NCBI RefSeq assembly: GCF_013337685.1
Contig: NZ_SUQN01000001.1
Location: forward strand, 434,001-498,000
Direction: 5' to 3'
DNA length: 64,000 nucleotides
Source of the DNA: Citrobacter gillenii
GTDB lineage: Bacteria; Pseudomonadota; Gammaproteobacteria; Enterobacterales; Enterobacteriaceae
The first letter of the stretch is position 1; every line of letters starts with the position of its first letter. Positions 1 to 7,619 of this stretch are shown piece by piece. A model generated the notes under the pieces. The model saw only the letters and a list, made by a program, of their open reading frames with translations, ran no database searches and was not told where the DNA came from. Made by a program: the position numbers and the translations under genes.

Positions 1-9
1 GGAGACATT

Positions 10-798
10 ATGCATCGCATTGACACACCTACTGCGCAGAAAGATAAATTCGGCGCGGGAAAGAATGGCTTTACCCGCGGTAACCCGCAAACAGGAACGC
101 CTGCCACTGATTTGGATGACGACTATTTCGACATGTTGCAGGAAGAACTGGCGGGAGTGGTAGAAGCAACCGGCGTTAATCTGGACAAATCAAAACATAA
201 CCAGTTACTGACTGCCCTGAAAGCGCTGCTGCTAAGCCGCGCACATCCTTTTGCAGATATTAAAGCAGACGGAACTGCAGCAATTGCAGAAGCTCTCTCA
301 AACCTTGGTTTAACAGCAATCACCACAGTGAAAGGTACTGCTGATAGCTTTCCATATTTTTCTGGACCAAATTCTGCACGATTAACACTCTTGACTGATT
401 TCGCAAGAAACCTACTCAGTAAGCCAGATGATATTGATGCACGAACTGCTCTTGGATTAGGCTCAGCTGCAACAAAAACGGTAGGTAATGGGAGCGGACA
501 ACTTCCAGATATGAGCTTCTTTGGAAGATCTTCGGATAATGCTGGATATTTCCTTTTGCCGAGTGGGGTAGTTGTTCAATGGGGAAGGGTTACAATCAGC
601 GGGTCTACGACTGCACACATTACGTATCCTATTCCCTTTCCAAATAAAAGGTACGTTCTTACTGCATCGCCTGTTGGAAGCGGATTCACGATCAATCCGG
701 CAACGCCAGTTTTTACGGAAGGCGACAAAACAGGATGTGATGTTAGTTCATGGGGTACCAGTAATTACACCGCACTCTATATTGCGATTGGAGGTTAA
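10..798 (+). CDS. Prophage tail fibre protein
   Basis: Predicted phage tail fibre of 262 residues, the distal part of a tail that contacts the host surface. The start ATG follows a GGAG ribosome binding site at 1-4, so the gene is complete. The N-terminal half has the short helical pattern of short tail fibre or collar proteins. The C-terminal part from about residue 176 (GYFLLPSGVVVQWG, then a YPIPFPNKRY segment) matches the tail-fibre tip domain common in enterobacterial prophages. The next gene is its assembly chaperone, 7 bases downstream. The protein is short for a fibre, so it may be a side fibre or the tip segment only. The family call is firm; host receptor and phage type cannot be told. 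Confidence 0.85.
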   Translation: MHRIDTPTAQKDKFGAGKNGFTRGNPQTGTPATDLDDDYFDMLQEELAGVVEATGVNLDKSKHNQLLTALKALLLSRAHPFADIKADGTAAIAEALSNLGLTAITTVKGTADSFPYFSGPNSARLTLLTDFARNLLSKPDDIDARTALGLGSAATKTVGNGSGQLPDMSFFGRSSDNAGYFLLPSGVVVQWGRVTISGSTTAHITYPIPFPNKRYVLTASPVGSGFTINPATPVFTEGDKTGCDVSSWGTSNYTALYIAIGG

Positions 799-805
799 GA
801 GAATT

Positions 806-1213
806 ATGTACGCATATGCAAATGGTAGTTTTTATCCGTTCTCGCTAAAAAAAGCATACCAGGATACAAATACATGGCCTGAGAATTACCTTGAAGTTGA
901 TGAAGGTATATTTACTGAGTTTTCTGGTGTACCACCCGCAGGGAAATTGCGAGGGACCGGGGTGGATGGGATGCCGGAATGGGTGGACACTCCTCCGATG
1001 GCTCAGGAAGAGCTAATTGATCAGAATGAACGTAAAAAACAACAGTTGTTGGCAGAAGCAACAACTATAATCGATCCTCTTAAAGATGCCATGGATGGTG
1101 GTTATATTGATGATGCTGATATTCCAGGACTCAAGGCATGGCAGCGCTACCGCTATGCCTTGACGAAAGTTGACCCGTCCAATCCAGAATGGCCGGATGT
1201 GCCATCAGTATAG
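806..1213 (+). CDS. Tail fibre assembly protein (Tfa family)
   Basis: A 135-residue Tfa-type chaperone (Caudo_TAP family) that helps fold or trimerise the fibre encoded just upstream. The sequence has the usual architecture: an N-terminal beta-rich part (MYAYANGSFYPFSLKKAY), a PPAGKLRG turn, a central helix with QNERKKQQLLAEA, and the C-terminal LKAWQRYRYALTKVD...WPDVP signature. ATG 806 is chosen because it begins the family's conserved N-terminus and sits 7 bases after the fibre stop codon, as expected for translational coupling. The frame stays open upstream to 572, but that stretch overlaps the fibre gene. Confidence 0.88.
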   Translation: MYAYANGSFYPFSLKKAYQDTNTWPENYLEVDEGIFTEFSGVPPAGKLRGTGVDGMPEWVDTPPMAQEELIDQNERKKQQLLAEATTIIDPLKDAMDGGYIDDADIPGLKAWQRYRYALTKVDPSNPEWPDVPSV

Positions 1214-1222
1214 ATGGGAGCC

Positions 1223-2326
1223 TTATGCAGTAACCGCTTGACCTGATCTAAGATTGGAAATCGATTTTTCAATCCTCTTGCCAATCAATATAAATGGTTT
1301 CTCGACATAGAAGTGCACGAGGGTTCCCACGGAAATAGTGATTGTGGTCATCATGAAGAATCTCCCCCAACCTGTTATTTGCATATAAAAATCAGGTTTG
1401 TAGAGGTTCATCATGCTTATAAATACATAATGTGATATGTATATTGAGAATGATATATCGCCAAGGAAGATTAATAGTTTGTTTTCTTTAAATCCAATGC
1501 TTTTGTCATATATCAAAAAACCAAATAGCAATACGGCAGACATAAGACCAAATTTATTTAAACCAAAACCAAATAAGCTGTTGCTAAAATAACAAGTGAT
1601 GAAAAAACCAGAGCAAACGAATAATGCGAATACGGCAACTTCATTTTTAATGGTAAAGCGAACCCTACTAAAAATTTCATAGAAAATCATACCTACAACA
1701 AACTCGGTAATGATTGGTGAGGACATAAATCGTAACAACCCAAATGCTATGTTATCAGGTGATACATTTGCTGCAGCCGAGGAGTTTAAAGATAGTTGTC
1801 CATTGTAATATAATTGTAGAGTTACGATGGGAGCTAAGAGGAAAATTGATGATAAGATAGTTCTATATCTATGCGTGAAACACATCGCCAAAACAAATAA
1901 AGAGTAAAAGTAAATTTCATATGTCAACGTCCATGCTGGACCAAGAACGTTTAGACCAAATTCAGGGGAGGTGGTTGAATAGTCTCTGTGTATAAAAAAC
2001 ATCCCTTTAATGATGTTTATTGTTGGTTCTGAACTATATACTGTAAGTATCCCAAAGATAAAGACAAGTATAAACGCAGGATAAATTCTGAAAAATCTAC
2101 GAACTGCGAATATTGCTTTTGATGTAACATTTCGAGTCGATAAAGCAATAATAAATCCACTAATCATAAAAAATAGATCTACTCCAAAAGCACCAGATTT
2201 GAATAATATTAAACCTAAGTCTTTTTGTGAGTAAACATCGTTTAAATAACCCCTGAAGTGGAAAAGTACCACCATGAGACCAGCTATTCCGCGTAAGTAA
2301 TGTATTGAAAGTATTTTATTATTCAT
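1223..2326 (-). CDS. Acyltransferase family 3 membrane protein (OafA-like O-acetyltransferase), prophage cargo
   Basis: Integral membrane acyltransferase of 367 residues, probably transferring acetyl groups to a surface polysaccharide. The N-terminus reads ILSIHYLRGIAGLMVVLFHF, the family signature with its conserved Arg and His. An RRFFRIYPAF motif follows, then about ten hydrophobic segments. There is no C-terminal SGNH domain. ATG 2326 is chosen because the family signature follows at once; ATG 2341 and TTG 2374 are open alternatives with no better ribosome site. The gene is much more AT-rich than its neighbours and runs opposite to the tail genes, ending 9 bases from tfa. That is typical of lysogenic-conversion cargo. 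Altering O-antigen is an inference from family and position. Confidence 0.82.
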   Translation of the reverse strand: MNNKILSIHYLRGIAGLMVVLFHFRGYLNDVYSQKDLGLILFKSGAFGVDLFFMISGFIIALSTRNVTSKAIFAVRRFFRIYPAFILVFIFGILTVYSSEPTINIIKGMFFIHRDYSTTSPEFGLNVLGPAWTLTYEIYFYSLFVLAMCFTHRYRTILSSIFLLAPIVTLQLYYNGQLSLNSSAAANVSPDNIAFGLLRFMSSPIITEFVVGMIFYEIFSRVRFTIKNEVAVFALFVCSGFFITCYFSNSLFGFGLNKFGLMSAVLLFGFLIYDKSIGFKENKLLIFLGDISFSIYISHYVFISMMNLYKPDFYMQITGWGRFFMMTTITISVGTLVHFYVEKPFILIGKRIEKSISNLRSGQAVTA

Positions 2327-2518
2327 CTGTAACTTCTGCATTTTGTGAGCGCTGCACAATAGTTTTTTGTACAAAAGCGTGATTTAGGAGGATAAGTGTA
2401 TCACCCAATTATCGGATGATCGATAGTTGACATTTTTAAGTTTATTATTTTACATCACTTTCTATATGCTCAAATTATCATATAAATCAATTGGATGCGT
2501 GATGGTTAACATATCCTA

Positions 2519-2538
2519 ATCTGGATGTATTTACAGTG
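2519..2538. promoter_or_regulatory. LexA (SOS) box upstream of a 47-codon ORF
   Basis: CTG-N10-CAG at 2521-2536 (CTGGATGTATTTACAG) fits the LexA operator core and shares its first nine bases with the stronger box at 2954. It lies 22 bases before the start at 2559. The flanks are weaker than consensus, so this is a probable rather than certain site. Confidence 0.6.
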
Positions 2539-2558
2539 TAGGATATCTTACAGGATAA

Positions 2559-2702
2559 ATGATGCCGCAGCTTCGTCGTATGCAAGAACGTAAGAACGGG
2601 CGGCAGCCGACAGGTGAACATCTGATAGTGCGAGTATTGAATGATTGCCAGTCACGGCGGATTGTACTTAAGCAATATGACGGTTCAAGGCGTTTAATCT
2701 GA
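2559..2702 (+). CDS. Small unknown protein, putative SOS-regulated prophage gene
   Basis: A 47-residue ORF beginning ATGATG after an AGGAT motif, ending TGA at 2702. The product (MMPQLRRMQERKNGRQPTGE...) is basic and polar with no membrane segment. I do not recognise it. It sits 22 bases after a LexA-type box, and its last 9 bases overlap the end of the DinI-like gene on the other strand. It could equally be a remnant of a larger gene. Support is limited to start site, position and regulatory context. Confidence 0.35.
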   Translation: MMPQLRRMQERKNGRQPTGEHLIVRVLNDCQSRRIVLKQYDGSRRLI

Positions 2703-2936
2703 AACCAGCCACATATCAGCCTCTTCAAACATTTCCTGAACAGTACGGCTTATCTGTTCCTTCTCATGCTTGCTGGCGTCAGTATTGATTGCCGGCAGTG
2801 TCATCATCGGTTTAACCCGAACATCAGCATCGGGGAAGATCCGGTGAACCCTCTTAGTCAACTCGCCCAGAATGATATCTTTTGCACCGGGCAGACCATC
2901 AAAATTCCTTTTGTCATAAACGAGTTCCACGAACAT
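2694..2936 (-). CDS. DinI-like family protein (prophage)
   Basis: An 80-residue DinI-family protein. DinI binds RecA filaments and tunes co-protease activity in the SOS response. Length and pattern fit the E. coli protein: MFVELVYDK start, helix GELTKRVHRIFPDADVRV, and the acidic C-terminal helix EQISRTVQEMFEEADMWLVSD that in DinI contacts RecA. The start has a clear AAAGGAG ribosome site. A strong LexA box lies 15 bases upstream of the ATG, shared with the divergent genes at 3012 and 3257. As a prophage copy it may modulate SOS-dependent induction; that role is inferred. Confidence 0.85.
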   Translation of the reverse strand: MFVELVYDKRNFDGLPGAKDIILGELTKRVHRIFPDADVRVKPMMTLPAINTDASKHEKEQISRTVQEMFEEADMWLVSD

Positions 2937-2950
2937 TGCTTATTGCTCCT

Positions 2951-2979
2951 TTACTGGATGTATATACAGTATTTATACT
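2951..2979. promoter_or_regulatory. Strong LexA box over a probable divergent SOS promoter
   Basis: The near-palindrome TACTGGATGTATATACAGTA (2952-2971) matches the LexA consensus closely, with the CTG-N10-CAG core at 2954-2969. It lies between the DinI-like gene (start 2936, minus) and the plus-strand pair at 3012 and 3257. On the plus strand TTACTG (2951-2956) and TATACT (2974-2979) are 17 bases apart and could be the -35 and -10, so bound LexA would block the promoter. Confidence 0.85.
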
Positions 2980-3011
2980 GTGTTTTTATCCGGTATTCAA
3001 GAGAGGGCGTA

Positions 3012-3254
3012 ATGATGCCACGACGCAGCGATATTGAAATGGCCTGGTATGCTTCGATACAGCAGGAACCGAATGGCCGGAAGACCGTCACCACACAGCG
3101 GTTTGTCCAGGAGCTGAGCAAGGTTAACTGGAACTGGACGATGAAGCAGGCCAACGAATGGATTGAGTGGTATGTGACAACATTCCGCGATGTATCAACG
3201 CAGGAAGGCGAGAACCGTACCTTTCAGTTGTTCAATCCAAACGGAGGGCTATAG
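3012..3254 (+). CDS. Hypothetical prophage protein of the SOS cassette
   Basis: An 80-residue protein (MMPRRSDIEMAWYASIQQEP...). It is rich in Trp (six), mostly helical, soluble and without a signal peptide. I do not recognise a function. The tandem ATGATG start follows GAGAGGG. The stop at 3254 is 2 bases before the UmuD'-like gene, so the two are almost certainly co-transcribed from the LexA-controlled promoter near 2951-2979. The context suggests a role in the damage response or its control, which is inference only. Confidence 0.7.
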   Translation: MMPRRSDIEMAWYASIQQEPNGRKTVTTQRFVQELSKVNWNWTMKQANEWIEWYVTTFRDVSTQEGENRTFQLFNPNGGL

Positions 3255-3256
3255 CC

Positions 3257-3646
3257 ATGGGCTTCCCGTCACCTGCCAGTGATTACGTTGAAACAAAGAT
3301 CTCCCTCGACCAGCAGCTAATTAGCCAGCCAGCTGCGACTTATTTCATGCGGGCATCGAGTTCACATTTCAGAGAAGGGATAATCCAGGGCGCGCTGCTT
3401 GTTGTGGATGCGTCACTCACTGCCTGCGATGGCTCGCTGCTGATATGTGCGATAGACGGGGAATTCAGGATCAAGCGATACCGAACTCACCCGGAACCGC
3501 ACCTGATCAATCTGGAGAACGGGAGAAGGGAGGCGCTGCCAGTAGACGATGATAGCTACAATTCTTCACACGCTATATTCGGGGTGATCACTTACATTAT
3601 CAATAATGCCAGGACTGCAGAGTTTGATGACTGCCCGGTGATGTGA
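3257..3646 (+). CDS. UmuD'-like (HumD-type) S24 family protein, born pre-processed
   Basis: A 129-residue homologue of UmuD', the DNA polymerase V accessory subunit. The start ATG follows ACGGAGG. The product begins MGFPSPASDYVE, which lines up with residues just after the Cys24-Gly25 cleavage site of E. coli UmuD (GFPSPAADYVE, from memory). The roughly 24-residue inhibitory arm is therefore absent. The catalytic region reads YFMRASSSHF; Ser36 aligns with UmuD Ser60 if one residue is deleted before it, and Lys73 (GEFRIKRY) aligns with Lys97. Phage P1 HumD is the known precedent for an unprocessed-free UmuD' mimic. It sits last in the LexA-controlled pair. No umuC-like gene is in the window, so it would work with a host UmuC. 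Confidence 0.8.
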   Translation: MGFPSPASDYVETKISLDQQLISQPAATYFMRASSSHFREGIIQGALLVVDASLTACDGSLLICAIDGEFRIKRYRTHPEPHLINLENGRREALPVDDDSYNSSHAIFGVITYIINNARTAEFDDCPVM

Positions 3647-3735
3647 GTACCGAAATTATGCAATGTAGTCGATGCTCTGCGTCGGGGGGTTTTCCCCGAT
3701 AATTCCCCATTGCTTCCCCGCACAGAAAACAGACA

Positions 3736-3762
3736 TAAAAAAACCAGCCGTAAAGGCTGGTT
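3736..3762 (-). terminator. Rho-independent terminator after tRNA-Pro
   Basis: On the minus strand AACCAGCC, a five-base loop and GGCTGGTT are followed by six T. It lies 15 bases past the tRNA 3' end and is the probable end of the tRNA transcript. Confidence 0.8.
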
Positions 3763-3776
3763 CTTAAAGGAGTTTC

Positions 3777-3853
3777 TGGTCGGCACGAGAGGATTTGAAC
3801 CTCCGACCCCCGACACCCCATGACGGTGCGCTACCAGGCTGCGCTACGTGCCG
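3777..3853 (-). tRNA. proL: tRNA-Pro (anticodon GGG), encoded CCA; probable prophage attachment site
   Basis: A 77-base tRNA with acceptor arms CGGCACG and CGTGCCG, discriminator A and encoded CCA (3779-3777). The T loop reads GGTTCAAATCC and the anticodon loop carries GGG. It matches E. coli proL in sequence type and in position beside yejM. Its 3' end faces the prophage genes at 1-3646, the usual arrangement when an integrase recombines within a tRNA 3' end. The tRNA itself is complete, as the surviving att copy should be. The att core cannot be delimited without the other junction. Confidence 0.95.
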
Positions 3854-3926
3854 ACACTATGGCGCTAATACTACTGCTTTCCACCACGATTGCAAGAGGA
3901 TGGTTTACTAACTGATTTATAATTAA

Positions 3927-5687
3927 TCAGTTAGCAATAAAACGTTTCTCATCCGTCAGAACCTGTAGCAGTAAGCTCAGCTGTGGTTTCTGATCTTTAA
4001 TCTTCTCGCCGCGTAAATCATAGGTCTGGTAATTACCGTTGTTGTTGAGCACCAGCGTCATTTCTGGAGTGGTAATCGCCATTGTGCTGCTGTCGGCGGC
4101 CGTTACCCAATAGTGGCGTCGCGTGGCATTAAACAAATCCTGGCCTTGCGAATATTCGTTTGCCGGTGTGCTGACGTGCAGCAGTCGCTGCATTAGCGTG
4201 GTCATCAGGTCGGTATGATCGGTCAGGCTATTAATGCGCTGAGCGGGTGTACCCGGCCAGTGAATTATCAGTGGAACCTGAAGATGACCGCGCGACCAGT
4301 CGAAGCGATTCTCATCCTGCGACAGTGGGATACCCCGACCGGCGGTAATAATCACCACCGTGTTGTTGAGCTTACCCGAATCACGCAGGGCACCCAGAAC
4401 GCGGTTAATGTTCGCATCTACGTCCTGAGCGGCGTTGGCGTAGCGTTTAGCAAAGTTCTTCTGGTTGCTGTCATCAATGTTAGTCCCGTTAAAGGAGACC
4501 CATGAGAACCAGCGGTTATCTTCCTGCGCGTAGCGGCCCAGCCAGTTGATCCATTGGTTCGCCGTTTGTTCGTCAGATTGTGTCTGCACGCTTGGCATGG
4601 AGAAGTCTGACAGCAGCGCCTGGCGATAGAGCGGGCTGGTAAAGCCATCAGAGGAGAATAACCCCAACTGATAACCTTGTTGATTCAGGGCAGAGATCAG
4701 CGCGGCAGGCGTTCTGCTTGCCAGAATGCCGTCCATATAGCTTGGCGACACGCCATAGAACAGGCCAAAAATACCGTTATCGGAGGTATTACCGGAACTC
4801 ATATGGCGCGTGAAGGAAATATTTTGCCCGGCAAATTCCGCCAGGGCTGGCATCTGTTTTTCAAAGCGCGAGTAGTTCAGACCGTCTACGGTGATCAGCA
4901 GGACGTTCTGGCCGGTACCCATATCACGATAGCGTAAATCGCTAAGCGGATACTGTACGGAGACCGCTTCCGGATTACCTTGTTCGATCAGGCGGCGCTG
5001 ATACTCTTGCGCATCCAGCAAACCATGTTTTTCCAGAAACTTACGCGCTGTCATTGGGTAAGACAGCGGCAGGTTTGCGCGCTGCATAGTGATCGGCCGA
5101 TAGAAATTGGCGTCCGCCCAGATGTACACCACATGCGATGCGATGAACGATACGAAAAAGAAAGCGGCTAAAGGTTTCGCGAAATGACGGCGACGCGTCA
5201 GGCTGCGCAGCTTTTGCCAGCTCCAGGTCGCAAACAACATTTCTATTAGCAGAATAATCGGCACGCTGATGAACATCAGCTGCCAGTCACGCGCCGTTTC
5301 GTTCTGATCGGGGTTAATGACCAGTTCCCAGACAATCGGATTGAGATGCAGGTGGAAACGGGTGAACACTTCGCTGTCAATCAACAGCAGCGTCATGCCC
5401 ACGGTCGCCAGGATGGCTGATAAGAATCGCATCAGCCTCTGGGACATGACGATAAACGTCAGGGGGAACAGGATCAGCAAATAGGCGGCAAACACCAGGA
5501 AGCTAAAATGCCCGACAACGCTCAGATAAGAATAAACACGACCTGCAAGCGTTGTCGGCCAGTCGGCGACAAACAGGTAACGACTACCGAGCACCATGGC
5601 CAACAGAATGTTGAACAAGGCGAACCAGTGCCCCCAGCTAACCATCTGGGAGACTTTCTCACGGTAGCGTTGACGATGAGTTACCAT
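3927..5687 (-). CDS. yejM: Inner membrane protein PbgA/LapC, regulator of LPS synthesis
   Basis: YejM (PbgA, LapC), 586 residues, same size as in E. coli. It senses periplasmic-leaflet LPS and blocks LapB/FtsH-driven LpxC degradation; a cardiolipin-binding role has also been proposed. About five membrane segments fill the first 190 residues. A linker follows, then a periplasmic sulfatase or alkaline-phosphatase-like domain from about 245 (NVLLITVDGLNYSRF) with HMSSGNTSDNGIFGLFYG and WSRGHLQVPLIIHWPG motifs. yejL lies 31 bases upstream on the same strand and proL follows downstream. Confidence 0.95.
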   Translation of the reverse strand: MVTHRQRYREKVSQMVSWGHWFALFNILLAMVLGSRYLFVADWPTTLAGRVYSYLSVVGHFSFLVFAAYLLILFPLTFIVMSQRLMRFLSAILATVGMTLLLIDSEVFTRFHLHLNPIVWELVINPDQNETARDWQLMFISVPIILLIEMLFATWSWQKLRSLTRRRHFAKPLAAFFFVSFIASHVVYIWADANFYRPITMQRANLPLSYPMTARKFLEKHGLLDAQEYQRRLIEQGNPEAVSVQYPLSDLRYRDMGTGQNVLLITVDGLNYSRFEKQMPALAEFAGQNISFTRHMSSGNTSDNGIFGLFYGVSPSYMDGILASRTPAALISALNQQGYQLGLFSSDGFTSPLYRQALLSDFSMPSVQTQSDEQTANQWINWLGRYAQEDNRWFSWVSFNGTNIDDSNQKNFAKRYANAAQDVDANINRVLGALRDSGKLNNTVVIITAGRGIPLSQDENRFDWSRGHLQVPLIIHWPGTPAQRINSLTDHTDLMTTLMQRLLHVSTPANEYSQGQDLFNATRRHYWVTAADSSTMAITTPEMTLVLNNNGNYQTYDLRGEKIKDQKPQLSLLLQVLTDEKRFIAN

Positions 5688-5718
5688 AAACTGTTGTTCG
5701 TTTCCCCGGAGCAGGCTC

Positions 5719-5946
5719 TTAGTGCGCTTGGTCGTCGTTTATCGAAGACTGCAATGCGCGGGCAAATGAATTCGCAATCGCCTGGCGCTGGGCCGGTGCG
5801 ACGCTTGTATTGATAAGGTTAGTGACCATGTTTCCCAGTACCATCAGGGAAAGATCGGTCGGTGCCTTATGTTTTTCCAGTACGTTGAGCATTTCATTCA
5901 GCAATTGTTCAACGTGTTCGTCACTATAGCGGGAAATTTGTGGCAT
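5719..5946 (-). CDS. yejL: UPF0352 family protein YejL
   Basis: A 75-residue soluble, helical protein ([20 protein letters not shown]) of the conserved YejL family, function unknown. It overlaps nothing and precedes yejM by 31 bases, so the two are likely one transcript. Its start faces yejK, which is divergently transcribed 134 bases away. Confidence 0.92.
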   Translation of the reverse strand: MPQISRYSDEHVEQLLNEMLNVLEKHKAPTDLSLMVLGNMVTNLINTSVAPAQRQAIANSFARALQSSINDDQAH

Positions 5947-6080
5947 AAATCGAAATCTGTCTGTTCATGAAAGGGCAACATATTACCGTAGCGACAGTTT
6001 TTTTTCTGCTTTTTTATCTTCTATTGCGTCACTGCCCGGCAGGTGGTTGAATACCGCCCGGTCTTAAAGGAGAGTTTATC

Positions 6081-7088
6081 ATGAGTCTGGATATCAACCA
6101 GATTGCCCTGCACCAGCTTATCAAGCGTGATGAGCAGAACCTTGAGCTGGTCTTGCGCGATTCATTACTGGAGCCGACGGCGACCGTTGTCGAGATGATG
6201 GCTGAGCTGCATCGGGTATATAGCGCCAAGAATAAAGCCTATGGCCTGTTTAGCGAAGAGAGCGAACTGGCGCAAACGCTGCGTTTGCAGCGTCAGGGCG
6301 AAGAGGATTTTCTGGCGTTCAGTCGTGCCGCAACCGGGCGTCTGCGCGATGAGCTGGCGAAGTATCCGTTTGCTGACGGCGGGATCGTGCTGTTCTGTCA
6401 TTACCGTTACCTGGCGGTAGAGTATCTGCTGGTGGCGGTGCTGAACAACTTAAGCAGCATGCGCGTGAATGAAAATCTGGATATCAACCCGACGCACTAT
6501 CTGGATATCAATCATGCTGATATCGTGGCGCGTATTGATTTAACCGAGTGGGAAACCAACCCGGAGTCCACGCGGTATCTGACGTTCCTGAAAGGACGGG
6601 TCGGACGCAAAGTTGCCGATTTCTTTATGGATTTCCTCGGGGCCAGCGAAGGGCTGAATGCTAAAGCGCAAAACCGTGGTCTGCTGCAGGCGGTAGACGA
6701 CTTCACTGCCGAAGCTCAACTGGACAAAGCTGAACGCCAGAACGTGCGTCAGCAGGTTTATAGCTACTGTAACGAGCAGCTTCAGGCCGGGGAAGAGATT
6801 GAACTGGAGTCCCTGTCAAAAGAGCTTTCCGGCGTCAGTGAAGTCAGCTTCAGTGAATTTACCGCGGATAAAGGCTATGAGCTGGAAGAGAGCTTCCCGG
6901 CAGATCGCAGCACGCTGCGTCAGTTAACCAAGTTTGCCGGTAGCGGCGGTGGGTTAACGATCAATTTCGACGCCATGCTGCTGGGCGAACGCATTTTCTG
7001 GGATCCGGCGACGGACACCTTAACCATTAAAGGTACGCCGCCTAACCTGCGCGATCAGTTGCAGCGTCGTACTTCTGGCGGGAAATAA
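6081..7088 (+). CDS. yejK: Nucleoid-associated protein YejK (NdpA)
   Basis: A 335-residue member of the 37-kDa nucleoid-associated protein family, a conserved DNA-associated protein reported to contact topoisomerases. The whole family pattern is present from [19 protein letters not shown] to the C-terminal [23 protein letters not shown] 6081 follows an AAAGGAGA ribosome site. It is divergent from yejL and followed by a REP element. Confidence 0.94.
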   Translation: MSLDINQIALHQLIKRDEQNLELVLRDSLLEPTATVVEMMAELHRVYSAKNKAYGLFSEESELAQTLRLQRQGEEDFLAFSRAATGRLRDELAKYPFADGGIVLFCHYRYLAVEYLLVAVLNNLSSMRVNENLDINPTHYLDINHADIVARIDLTEWETNPESTRYLTFLKGRVGRKVADFFMDFLGASEGLNAKAQNRGLLQAVDDFTAEAQLDKAERQNVRQQVYSYCNEQLQAGEEIELESLSKELSGVSEVSFSEFTADKGYELEESFPADRSTLRQLTKFAGSGGGLTINFDAMLLGERIFWDPATDTLTIKGTPPNLRDQLQRRTSGGK

Positions 7089-7096
7089 CATGGATG

Positions 7097-7130
7097 ATGC
7101 CGGATGGCGGCGTAAATGCCTTATCCGGCC
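7097..7130. repeat. REP element
   Basis: ATGCCGGATGGCGGCGT, a short loop and TTATCCGGCC form the imperfect palindrome typical of enterobacterial REP sequences. It lies in the convergent gap between yejK and rplY. Related copies occur near 56507-56591 and 59896-59930. Confidence 0.88.
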
Positions 7131-7164
7131 ACATGTCATACGTTGTCATCGGTTAAAAATGACA

Positions 7165-7195
7165 TAAAAAAACCCCGCCGAGGCGGGGTTTTTCT
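7165..7195. terminator. Bidirectional terminator between yejK and rplY
   Basis: Perfect arms AACCCCGCC and GGCGGGGTT (7171-7190) have an A run on the left and a T run on the right, so the hairpin can end transcripts from both convergent genes. Confidence 0.93.
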
Positions 7196-7210
7196 TCAAC
7201 TTGTTGGCGA

Positions 7211-7495
<285 letters not shown>

Positions 7496-7619
7496 TTAAA
7501 TCTCTCTTTAATAATTCCTGCTACAGGCGACCCAGCAACAGGTAAGTGATCTGCTTTGCGTATGCAAAAGCGGGCGAGATTCTATCCTCAAATGACGGGT
7601 ACATCAATCAAAAGTACGA

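Noticed and set aside
2531..2728. 65-codon minus-strand frame
   Set aside because: Overlaps the end of the DinI-like gene in another frame, is Cys- and Arg-rich without pattern, and lacks a ribosome site.
3592..3821. Two overlapping minus-strand frames of about 73 codons
   Set aside because: They read through the proline tRNA and its terminator, which cannot be coding.
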